Shown here piece by piece: positions 12,601-25,400 of a stretch of DNA of 64,000 nucleotides (its first letter is position 1; every line of letters starts with the position of its first letter). A program made the position numbers and the translations under genes. Source of the stretch: Dendrophyllia cribrosa. Lineage: Eukaryota > Cnidaria > Anthozoa > Scleractinia > Dendrophylliidae. The stretch covers positions 12,899,139 through 12,963,138 of the forward strand of contig JAJLRJ010000006.1 of NCBI GenBank assembly GCA_024195265.1, read 5' to 3'. The notes beneath the pieces were generated by a model. That model worked only from the letters and a program-made list of their open reading frames with translations. It did not search any database and had not been told where the DNA came from.

Positions 12601-15600
12601 ACGAGGTACCTAAGGAGACGCACTTTAATCTGTGATTACTTCTAGTTATAATTATAGATTTTAGATAATAAGAACCTGTTTCAAATTTTAGGCTAAACAG
12701 GTTCTTGTGTAGGCTAGCAGGCTCTTAAAAACTAGGTTCTTACATGTACTTGTGGGTTTTTACTGTATTCTCAACAAGGTGGGAAAATGCTTTTGCTGGA
12801 TAAGGTTGTTTTTACAAAGGCATTTGTTTTAATATTCTTTGCAAACATGTGGTGTATATAGTTTTGTTAATGTCTTGATTTGCAACTAATGCAACTAGAG
12901 ATTTCTTTGATTTTCAGTTTCATAACAGGTCGATTTGTCACGTGGCCTGTGATGTCATTCACCTTTTATCTGAGTACTACAAGGAACTTTGTGAGTTTGA
13001 CCAAGATCTTCCTCTCAAGATTGTTGAGGTATGTACTGGAGAAGATACAGTATAACTGTAATACTCATGCTTTGAAAGAAATAGTTTAATTATTTCCATG
13101 AGTTCGCCGGTTGGTCTTCAGCATACAGTGTATTTCTTTTACAAAGTATGACCTTGTTCTGTATTTTGCCGAGATTTGTGTTATTTTCAATGCTTCAGTA
13201 ACATGTAAAAATTTTGTATCGAAACACCTGGAGGTCGGTTAAAAATAACTTGGCTGCCCCTCTCTTTTTGCAACCCACTTCTCGGTGTTTGAAAATCGCG
13301 ATGAAACACTCTATGTGAAGATAAGTTTGGCCGCTTCACGCGCTTGAAAGGAAACTTAATGCTTTACGGACTTCACGCGGGAAATGAAGCGCTTGCTAAG
13401 TTGGGGGGGGGGGGGGGGGGGAGGATAACTCAGCAACTCGCTTGGCCTGCGGGAAAGGAACTTGTCACGAGTTCCAAAGTACCTCAGATCTGCAACAACT
13501 GGAACAAGGACACACATAGAACTTGGACTTTAACTCCGTTTAATCTTCAGCGTAAATCCAAATCTCTGAGATGTAACTCTCCGTAGTAGTGAGATGTAAA
13601 TTATCTTACAAGGACTAGAGTGCTCTATTTATACCAATCGATTAATGATTGCATCATCTTAAACACAATACACGTAAGCTGGATATACACTACAACTAAT
13701 GTTTGTTATCTTAATGAGCCAAAACCTTGATCAGTAATTAAGCTGTATACTCAGCTTTGAAAGCTAAATAAGGCTAACGAACCTAAGACCTGATTTGTAT
13801 GTTCCGTTAAGAGGCTGAATAAAGACTAACGATCGCAGGCCTTGATTAACCGTAAAGTACGTTTTGTTACAAGGCTGAGCAAAGACAGCTTATTTTTAAA
13901 CAGGTGTACTTATACAATTCGGCTAGCTAAAGAGGATCCAGTGTTAATTACAGAAATTAAGCGCTGATTAAAGACAACTAAGCGTTGATAAAAAGCAAAC
14001 TAAGCGTTGATTAAAGACAACCTGGGCGTTCCGACTGATTATAATTCTCTACAATTGGAATTCCTAGTTTGTTCAAGAATACATTATAGTGATTCTTATT
14101 TGTTCAGTTGTGTGCCTTATTTGTTCGGGTTCTTTCGGTTAAAGATAATTTCTTAAAAGTATTAACTAGCGTAGAAGTCCTATTTTTATATTTTTATATT
14201 TCGTTTTCTTTTTTAATCCTTGGGTTTTGTCTCCTCACATCTACCTTGTGTTTTATGTAATGTTTACACTCGTTCCCTCGTCTGCAAACCTGTTTAATTC
14301 CCCAGTGTATTACGTGTTAAGAGATGGTTGCTGTAATTGAATAAGTGGCGTGACTCTGAGTAGAAGTGTGATTACGTCATCCAGTTGTCTAGACAGTCTC
14401 GTTTCATACAATGCATATTTATGTCACGCTAAGATGTTTTGGTCGTTTTTTACCCGTGAATAACGGTAACGGTGGCTAATTCACTCACTCACTCACTCAC
14501 TCACTCACTCACTCACTCACTCACTCACTCACTCACTCACTCACTCACTCACTCACTCGCTCGCTCGCTCACTCAATCACTCGCTCCTTCCATCAGCTGT
14601 AAACGAATATAAACAACAATAAGATTAAAGATGTTTCGCATTTGGAGTTTTTAATGCAACATTGAAATCGATCTAAAAGGATTTTTCAACCGAGACACGC
14701 ATTTTGATGCGTATCTAACTTGAAATAATAAAATTTAGTCTTTACTAAGCATGAGTTCTTCGGTGGTCAAGCGGTTTAGTGTCTGGAATAGGAGTTGGGA
14801 GGTGTGATTTCAAGTCCAGCTCAGGACCTTTCGAACCCTGTCAGTGTGAAAACATAAGCTTACCGTAATATTGCATAACGCGTTGGCTCTTAAGAGCCTT
14901 TGATTAATTTTTTTTTTTACTTCAATTCTTTGACTTTAAACTCAGTATAAAAAGTTAAAACCGTTCTGTGGACTTAACCATTCGTTGTTTCGTATTCACG
15001 AGATGGCTCTTAGAACCCTTTAATTTTTTGTTTTGCTGCTTCTGCAGTTGTTGTTGTTTTGTTGTTGTTGTTGTTTTTTTTACCAAAACCTTTCTTTTAA
15101 GATCATTAAGATTTTTTCTTGTAACCATTTTGTGAAGCCTGAACACTCTTGTCTTGGAATGACGAGGTTAAATAATGTTTGTTACCGTACAGGTTTTGTG
15201 CCATGCCATTGTAAATCTTCTTCCTGGAGGAGAATCATGTCACATTCAAGAACAGCACAAGGTAGGAAGAGATTAATAGATGTTTAAACATTTCTTTGTT
15301 GATGAAAAAGCATCTCTAATCTTGCAGAAGCCGGGGAATTCCCATGTAAAAGTTAGAGAAATGATCGTCAGAAATTTTGTTGGATTTGTGGGATTTTAAA
15401 TTCATTTCTGTCTATCCAATTCGTTTTTCGCTTAAGGACTAGTAAAAAAGTATGGGGGAGGGTAGGCTGAGCATTAGAGGGGGTGGGTCATCGTTTTTTG
15501 AGCCTTTGCAAGGGGTGGGTTGTGTCATTTTCAACAACTCATTGTGGGTGGGTCATCCTATTTATAAAGTGTAGTAAGAAATATGTAATACAGCTACCAT

Positions 15601-16034
15601 TATCGCGTTCGAAGAACGCAATCCTAATTTCGTGTTGGTTGTCCTGTGGTTTACGTGCAGTAAAATTTGAGATTTTTTGCTAGACGGTCTTCCAAATGGC
15701 CGCCCCTATTGGTTTTTTTCAGGGGCTCATTTCCGCCGGAAATTCCTTCAAACGCGTCTCCATAATCTGTGATTACTGCTAGTTATAATTATTTCAGAAA
15801 TCAAAGTCTTGACACTACTTTAATAGTTGTCCAAAAAATCAAAGCGAAGCATCTTTTTTCATAACTTAATTTATGAATGGTTTTTACAGATATATTTTTT
15901 TCACTTGTATGTTGAATGGTCTTTTAAATGGCTTTTAGATATTGTATATTTTTATAGATTTATTTATTAACAGGGCCCCTCTGGATACTAGCTTCGGCTC
16001 AATGGGCTACCCTGTTTTTTAAATAAAGTTTGAT

Positions 16035-16074
<40 letters not shown>

Positions 16075-16341
16075 ACATGTAGATATCAATAAAAAAAATG
16101 GATGCTTTTGTATTTTGTTATTTATAAAGAAATATATCTCAACGTAAGTCAACACTACCACAAGTTCATTCACAAAGTGTGGTTTCATTGGATTATGCAA
16201 CCAAGAACTCCATTTCAATAGGGGGTGGGTCATGCAATTAATTTTTCAACCTTCATTTAGGGATGGGTCAGTTAGTGCTTAAAAGAAGGGGTGGGCCATG
16301 TGTTTTTTTTTAATTCACCACATTTTCAAATGCTAAGGCCC

Positions 16342-16430
<89 letters not shown>

Positions 16431-19400
16431 TTTGACAAGTCTGTTAAACAATAGATTCCCGGAATTGCACTTAAATTTCGCCGCTGTTTCGCTATTTTGC
16501 GTTAATTTTTTCACAGTACTGTAGCTTACTGAATTTCAGCCTACTGTTTCTGTTTGTCCTGAATGAATTTGAATAATATTATTTGTGTTTTTTTTTTAGG
16601 TTTTGGCGTCTGTTCTGATGTGTCTTTTGGACTGGCTCATGGTAATACCAATTGCAAAGCTGATGTCAAAAACGAACGAAGATGAGAATGTCAGCATCCT
16701 CTCGAGGGTCTTTCAGGTGGGCACTTGTTACTAGTAATGATAATACACTTGTTATAATGTATGCCATTAAAGCTCCATTACGTCCCGGGGGGGGGGGAGG
16801 GGGGAGAGCTTATTAGAGACAAGGGGGAGGGAGGGCTTATCTCACATCTTGTGGCAATTCATCTAATTTTCCCCAAAATTCCTTTTGACCAATAATAATA
16901 AAAAAATAAGTAGGGTGTATATTATGTAGTTCAGTTTTATTTTTGGTTCAATTTTTTTCATTTTCCATTGTTTTATATTCGAAAAAAAGGAAAATAATTA
17001 AAATTGAACCAAGGATAAAATTGGACTTTCAACATAATTATACATGTATCACTACTGTTTAACTGGGCAATGAAATACCAAGTTTCCCCTCAAACTGGCT
17101 TTGGATTAGGTATGGCCAGATAAAGATTGGGAAAAGAGAGTTTATTGTATCCATTTTTGCTTCTACAATTGGCGAAAAAACTGTTAAGACACTTTAATTT
17201 GTGACGTCAATGACTCAACACGTGCCTTTTGGCTTTGTTGTCTGTGTCTCGGAGGGAACCACGTTGAGTCATTGACGTCACAAATCAAGTCACGTGTACC
17301 AGATTGCAAACCAGTAGAATGTGGGCTCAGATTTATGAACGGAGTAATGGCGGACGGATTTTACGTGATTTTCGTGGGTTTTCGGCCAGCTATTTCTGGG
17401 CTGTGTAAGAATATATCGACCTAATTTATAGCAATTCGCATTTGTCTAAACCTATTAGATACATTTGCGTTAAAAAAAGCGGAAAAGAGATACAAAAATG
17501 TTCGTCGTAGTGGCTCTTTAAGACACTTTAATTTTGAGGTGTATGTTTTGGTACCATGGACAAATGGAACCCTACCCTACCCTCCCTAACCCCTCTCCAA
17601 TCAATGCTGCAGTCTGTTCCCCCCAGACTACCTGACCAGCAGTGCAACATTGAGTAGGGGAGGGGGGAGTTAGGTGAAGGTGTCAATATATATTCAAGGT
17701 AGAAGCAAGAAAATACGTGAAAACGAGCCTCAACCATTTTTGATGCCGATTGTAGGTTTTGAAGATGGCTGCTACCAACAAAAGTCCCAAGAAACGAACC
17801 AAACAGCTGAATATATCCACCATCATCAGTGGAGATGGACGGCCAATCAGATTAGGACGACTACAGGAAGATGATAGGAGCTCCGCTGCCCTGCCCAGCA
17901 GTCCTATTGAAACTCAGCCAGATAGTGAGTCCGATGATGTACAAGGTAACAGCAACAACAACAATCGTTATTTTACCCCAGAGCCTACAATAAGTATTTA
18001 CAATTTTGAATTAGAAAAATAATAGGATTACTGGATACCCAAAATAACCTTAAAGTTAAAAATACCAGGCAGCCAGTTAATAGAAAAGATATATTACATG
18101 TTCAGGTCGGGCACACAAACAATGACAAACAAAAGTAGAAAACAGACTTAACCTAACTACCAGTAGACTTATATAATAACTGTTATGGTGATTTAGCAGT
18201 TGTATTTTGTCTGTTCCTTTTATTTCAGTTCTGTAACGTTGTTCTTTGTTTGTTAATATTGTATATTGTATTGTACTTATCAATAAACTTCAATTAAACT
18301 AAAAAAAAAACTGTTATGGTGGTGTATTTAACAAAGTTCTTCATACATTTAAATTCTTCAGCGCTTTTACAGTGCAGTCGATCAGCGGGCATTGTCCGAC
18401 TTAATTCTTTGAATGTTTGACTAATTTTACAGTGTTGTCTGAGCAAAGAACGACAAAGGTTTAGTCTTGAATGTCTCGTTAACCATCACATTTGCTTTTA
18501 CATGAGTTGGCATCTGATTTGTTCGTTAGATTGTGTACGTGTGCTGTATTTGGCCAGAGTGATCACTTTCGTTTTGCTTTTAGAGCGGGTTTCAATTGAG
18601 TGTCGTAAAACCAAAACCAAAGTAATTACTCTGGCCAATCACAACAGACGCAGACAATCCAATGAACCAATCAGAACTCGATCCAAATATATGCAGCCGG
18701 CGCCAAGCGCGGGAAAACGCGTGCGAGCAAGTCACGATTGGTTTTGGTTTTGCTTCTGATTGGTTGAAAAAGTGGCGCGAGATTTTTTAACCAATCACAA
18801 GGCGAAGCAATTGAAAACCGAAGCAATCACGAAATTACTTTATACACTCGATTAAAAACCACTCTGACACTCATTTGAAACTCATTGAAGGTAATAACTC
18901 ATTTTGTGATTCTTATTTGTAGATCCGATTGGACAAGATACTTTTGACTTCCCACCCAAGTCGGATTCTGTAGAACTGACTGCAAGAGCAGTAAGTGACA
19001 GGGTTTACTATGAACAGCAACTAAACTATAGTTGTTTGCTTTTCCAGAGTGCGGTGGAATCAATTCATAATCAGTTAAAGGCCCACCTTCACCCAAAAGA
19101 CGTTGCTTTCGTTGTTTTTGTTTTGAAATGTGCCATTATTCATACAGAAAGTGATCATGGCGCGCACAGCATTTTGGGTGAAGGTGGGCCTTCAATGTTA
19201 TCGTTCCATGTAGCAGCAAACTTTGGGTCACTCAGGTTATTATTTGGAGTGCTTCTTTTTATCATGGACCAGAGCAGCCGTAACAATAAATTTCCCAAGA
19301 TAGACCTGTCCTCATGCTAGTTCAATAGATCGTTTTCATCTACCTAAGCCAGTGCTAGAAATAACAGTCGGTCATCGGACATTGTCCGACCAAAATCCGA

Positions 19401-22400
19401 AAATGTCCGACCAATTTTAAATTATGCTCGGACATCGTGACCGAGCACAAAAATTACTAAGCTTTTGCCTTGAAAGTCTTGTTAACTCATCGTGTTTGAT
19501 TCCAAAAAGATTACAATAAAAATTTACGGTGTTTGTACGATTTTTTTTGCTGTAATCGGCTCTCTTGATTCGAGAAAATTCAAAAAAAGGCCGTGTCATT
19601 TGAAATTGCCCTACAATGCATCATAAAACTTCTTATAGCACGTCGTGTATGTCTACCGATTGTGTCTCAGGAAAAATCCAAAATAGCGGATGTCCGACCA
19701 ATTTTGTAAAATGTCCGATCAAAAGGGAGGTTTGAAAGGACACATGTCCTTCTAAGCAAGAAAAATTATTTGCAGCACTGGAAAAGCAGTTTGGTTTTCT
19801 GTCTTTGACAGCAACATCAGAGAGAGAATTTTGCAGAGAATGACAAATGAAACGACTTGACAAAATTTTGAAGCACGAAGATCTTTAACCGAGTTATGGG
19901 GAAAATAATATTTCGAAAATTATAAAAGTTTGTATGCGTCTGCAGTCTGTACACTAACATGGTGGCCAAATTTGCATTTTTAAGAAATTCTTGCTTGTTA
20001 TTTTTTTCTGTTCAATTCAAAGAAAAGTCTATAAACTGAGTGTAAAAGATTTGTTTTTGTTTCGCCCATGGAGAGGTTCAGTTGCACCGCCAGAAATTTT
20101 AAAATGATATATCCCCAAAGCAATGCAATGTAGTGACATGAAACTTGGCACGACGATTACTATTGCTGATACAAAGAACCTGTTAAAGCCAAACCCGCGA
20201 TATACACCTAATTCAAAAAAGGTTGCTTTGGTCATTGGGCATTGGGAAGCTATTGTTTGGCGGTCACTCAAGCAAAGCATTGCATTGTGTTCCGTATGCC
20301 CAAATGCCAATGCCCAATTACCAATGACCAATTGCCAAAGCAACCTTTATTGAATTAGGTATATAAGGCGGCTGGACTGTCCAACTCATGCAAATGACCA
20401 AAGTATATTATTCTTGTTCATTTGCATTAGATTCGGCGTGGGGCTTTGCCCTTTTATACCGCAGGTTCGCCTTTTAAAGAAGGACCATGAAGAATGAGCT
20501 GTTTAGATTTTAGCATTTTGATTAACTCGGGTGAAAACGAAGAATAACCAATTTAATTTATTATTTCTCGATAAGGTATTGATGCACATGGTAAACCACA
20601 TGGGACACTATCCGCTTGGCGCTGGTCCGTCGAGAGTGGACAGTTTGATCAGCGAACATGAAGATAATCCCAATGTAGATGCTGATGACCTGTCGTCCAG
20701 TATTTTCAATGCTCCTAATGTGCAGGTTGGTAACATGCCTGTTATTACTGTTAAGTACGTCCTTGGTTAAACATATCACTGCGTTAAGTGGGTTACAAAC
20801 CCCAATTTTCTTTTGGCAAACTACGAGAAACTACCAATAGTCTACTGCACGCTACTTAATTTTTGGCTGTATACAAATCACTGTAATTTAGTCAACCTTT
20901 CTCCTCTTGAAATTTGGAGTCCATCCTGGTCTACCCGGGTCCAACTCTACTAGGCCTACTTGGTTGCCAACATTACTACATGTAGGTCAAACCTTATGCG
21001 TGGGAAGTGATTAACCCACGCGGCTGTCACGCGCGGCCTTTATTATATTTGGCCAATTTTTCATCAATTTCATGTCTTAAAAGAACAAAATATTTAAAGG
21101 TTTAGAGGTATTAATGTTCGAAGTGTCAGGTTTTGAAGAATTAAGCTTGTAGGAAGTGTGGAAAGGTCTTTGTGTGATTCGGGTCTTGTGCCATTGACCT
21201 TTAGCGAATTTGATCGCTTTGTGATTGCATCATTGTTACAGCTTAATTATTACAGCTTAGGTTTTAGCGAAGTGTCTACGTGGACAAACGCAGTGTTATA
21301 TTCACACATGCGTAGTTTGAATTACTTTTTAAGTCGTGAATACGACTTATCGCGGTTACTGGGGAAAAGTCACTCGCTCATCGTAAACTTTATATTAAAT
21401 TTATATTAAATTGTGGATATGTTACACTTCGGTAATAGCATACATGGAGTAAACCATTTCCGCCATTACGATCGTTGTGTTTACGGATGTTTGATGAGAT
21501 GAAACGTCGGTTTGGGAAAACGTTGGGGTTCTTTTACTTGTTATTATTGTTTGGCAAGGATATCTGACATTCATAATGAAGGAAAAGGTAGGTTTGTCCC
21601 GTAATTTTCATTTTCGCTAGTAAACACATTCCTTCGTGTGAGGCTGACAAACATTGCAGAGCTGAGATTGTGCAGTACGGACTGTAATTCATCTTTAAAG
21701 CATTGTTGATAAAAATCACAGTGGATTTTACTTGCCACGTGTTTGCTATACGCTCTGGAGGATAACCCAGGACTCCCTCAGCTACGTACACACACGAAGG
21801 TTTTAGAGATCCTTCTTCTGTTTGGTAAAAAATATTGGTACGTGGATCCGCAACATATGAATGGGGTTAGTTTCTAGAGAAACTGTGGTGCTGCGTCGGT
21901 GGGGGGATGAAACACGAGAATTTAGTTTTATCGACTGAGTCGATAAGGTAAATTGACCACCGTAAAAAGATTCAAATAGCTGACGTTTCGAGCGCTAGCC
22001 CTTCGTCGGAGCGAATCAAGGAATTGTGGGTAGTGTGTGGTTTTATATAGTAAGCGATGGAGCTACGCTATTGGTGGAAATTTGGTGACGTGAAAAACAA
22101 ATGTAGATTAGTTGAATGAAAAGCGTTCGTTGATTCTGTGGGGTTTGAGAGTGCCGATTTGAAAGATGATTTTTTGTTCTAGGTTTTTACGGCTTTCTGT
22201 GTTACCCTGGTGTAGGGAAAGGCCGCAGATTGTCATGTGTTGTTTAGAATGGTTAGTAAGATTAAAATGGCGCGCGACTGGTTTGGATGCGTCTTTGTCA
22301 TTTTTTTCAACGTCTCGGAGATGTTCACGAAAACGGTAACCCAGTCTCCTCCCTGTTTCGCCAATGTATATCTTTTTGCAAAAAGTACATGTAATGCAGT

Positions 22401-25400
22401 AGATAACATTTACGGAGGTGCATGTAAAACGATCAGTGATTTTAATAGATCGTTTGGGTCCTGTTATTTTGTCCGCGTTGTGAATGAAAGGACAAGTGTT
22501 ACATCGTGTGCGTGTGCATTTGAAAGTTCCCGGTACATCGTCAGATTTCAGTGCGCTCGTAACTAGAAAGTTGCCTATGTTTTTGTCACGTTTGAATGAA
22601 ATTAGTGGGGGTTGTGAAAAAATTCTGCCAGTTTCGGGGTCGTTTTGGAGTAATTTGAAATTTTTTAAAATGATGCTTTTGACTGTGTTGTTGTTGTTAA
22701 ACGCCACAGAAGGAAGAGAACGAGAGAATTCCATTCACCCTCACTTTCCACCCACACAACAACACAGTCAAAAGCATCATTTTAAAAAATTTCAAATTAC
22801 TCCAAAACGACCCCGAAACTGGCAGAATTTTTTCACAACCCCCACTAATTTCATTCAAACGTGACAAAAACATAGGCAACTTTCTAGTTACGAGCGCACT
22901 GAAATCTGACGATGTACCGGGAACTTTCAAATGCACACGCACACGATGTAACACTTGTCCTTTCATTCACAACGCAGACAAAATAACAGGACCCAAACGA
23001 TCTATTAAAATCACTGATCGTTTTACATGCACCTCCGTAAATGTTATCTACTGCATTACATGTACTTTTTGCAAAAAGATATACATTGGCGAAACAGGGA
23101 GGAGACTGGGCGACCGTTTTCGTGAACATCTCCGAGACGTTGAAAAAAATGACAAAGACGCATCCAAACCAGTCGCGCGCCATTTTAATCTTACTAACCA
23201 TTCTAAACAACACATGACAATCTGCGGCCTTTCCCTACACCAGGGTAACACAGAAAGCCGTAAAAACCTAGAACAAAAAATCATCTTTCAAATCAGCACT
23301 CTCAAACCCCACAGAATCAACGAACGCTTTTCATTCAACTAATCTACATTTGTTTTTCACGTCACCAAATTTCCACCAATAGCGTAGCTCCACCGCTTAC
23401 TATATAAAACCACACACTACCCACAATTCCTTGATTCGCTCCGACGAAGGGCTAGCGCTCGAAACGTCAGCTATTTGAATCTTTTTACGGTGGTCAATTT
23501 ACCTGATCCGCAACATAAGCTGGGAAGTAGTCATAACATGTACAATCTAAGAGGACCCACCTTGTGCAGGGTAGGAAATGGTCCGATGGTTGTTTCATAT
23601 TCACGACTTGGCTCGCAAGGAGCCTTTGATTTAACACTATGTGAAATTTCCTGTACCTTACACCCAGACATGCCCACAGGTAAAGCTCAATGTGCAAACC
23701 ACAGGTAGCCCAAGCTCACATCAATAGAAAACAAAATATTTAACTATTAGGTCTATTTGTCGTGACGTGAGCTTGGGCTGCCTGTGGGCAAACCAGACCG
23801 GAAATGGGAAGCGAAGGCTTTCAGAAAGTCTACCTTGCACCTATAATTAATGGTTTGAAAACAAATAAAAGATAGACGAATTTGTAAGACTTAGTTTAAT
23901 TTTTCTCATTGTACGCCACCGAATTCACCATTAACCTTTTTAGCAATGTCCAAGTGTTGAATCTATCATGCTTTTTCTTATACTTTAGTCTCTGTTTCAC
24001 TTAAATTTATTTTCCCATTTTCCTTTCAGTTTTTCATGCTTAATGACAGGGTATTGATATCTTTGGTAGAGCTTCCTCTGGAGGTAAGATGTTTAATTTG
24101 TTTTCTTTAACCATTCAAAGTGACAAAGGGCAGTGTCTGATGAATTTTGTGAATTTTCATCTTCCAAAAAGTGGAAACTGCAGTTCTAAAATTCGTTAAT
24201 AATTCGTGACGAGAACACAAAGGAAATTACTACCGTGAAGGAGGTTTGGATACCAGGTCTTAATTTGCATAGATCTTGGCGATTTTATTCCTTCCTTTTC
24301 TCTGCATTTAATGATCTGTTTGAGAAGCTATATCAAACACTCTAAAGGGTGTTTCATCAGGTATTCGCACACCTCCAAGTATATTTAAAAAAAAACTCGG
24401 CTGCGCCTCGATTTTCAACCCACTTCCCGGTGTTTGGATATCCTGATGAAACACTCTTCCTCGTGTTTTATATATTACTTGAACGGAATTTCCGCCAAGG
24501 GTGGAATTGAACAACCCAATCTCAAAAGTTTAAATGTCCGGGATTGCCTGGGATGGGAGGTTTTGATTGGATGCGATACAAATCAGTCTCGTTATAAAAT
24601 CGCATTTTTCTTACAGGACTCGCCTGACTCTGTTGTATACCAGGCTCCGGCAAGCACAGCGGCTACGCAGGTTCGAGTGATCACGCGTGACATGACGGGT
24701 AAAAACGTTTGGGACTTCACTTTGTTGCACGGGTCTTCAACTGCGGAAAGTGGACAGTACCACTGCAATGGTAAGATACTCAGTGAAAGTAGAAAGTCGA
24801 TTATTGGAAATCCGATGCGTGGAGGGAGGAGGGGGCGGGGGTAAAAAGTTTACATGATGATGTCATTTCTTCGGGGATAATCCCTTTGCATGATTTTTTG
24901 GGCGCACATGGTTGGCTGGTGCCGGCTGGATTTCTCTTCAAGACGGACACCTGTCTTAGGTGGACAGGGAACACTCTTGGAAAAACATTCTGGTGAAAAA
25001 ATCCCTCCCAGGGCGTACTCTAAAACTGTAGATTTGTGCAAATTTGAACAACCGCAGCACAAGAACGGGCAAAAAATGTTTTTGTGACTGGAACAAAACA
25101 TGGAATCATGTACATTCGGTACAGGAAGTTTCAACAATATCACCTGGAGATCGGCCCTTATTTTTCAAACACTTTGCCTGATTCTCTTATCGAATACGAA
25201 TAAATCTGTTCCAGGCTATCAGATAACGCGAACGCTGTTCCGACCTCACGAATTTCAAATATCAGGTTACATCAACCCTCTATAATGTGGACACCTCTCT
25301 AAGGCGGACAGTAAAAGCTGGTCCCAATGGCGTCCGCCTTATTTGGGTCGTCACGCAACGCTTCAATAAAAGCGTTGCGTGACCACCCAAATAACAGCTA

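Larger units (their letters stand above)
21858..23504. mobile_element. Head-to-head inverted pair of 5'-truncated Penelope-like elements
   Basis: Two copies of one retroelement 3' portion face away from each other (arms about 21948-22697 and 22757-23505, ~750 bp each, few mismatches). A ~59-bp spacer lies between their truncated 5' ends. A perfect 13-bp sequence, GATCCGCAACATA, lies at 21845-21857 and 23505-23517, so the pair behaves as a single insertion with a target duplication. The left copy carries ~90 bp more 3' sequence (21858-21947) than the right. Coding capacity is the GIY-YIG endonuclease region typical of Penelope-like elements. No reverse transcriptase domain remains. Confidence 0.9.

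Noticed and set aside
15033..15287. 84-codon frame covering RALGAPA exon 8
   Set aside because: Wrong frame; the exon frame is supported by phase and conservation.
18579..18870. Functional promoter with CCAAT boxes
   Set aside because: The CCAAT motifs belong to a repeated MITE family (also at 30590), so motif density alone is not evidence of a promoter.
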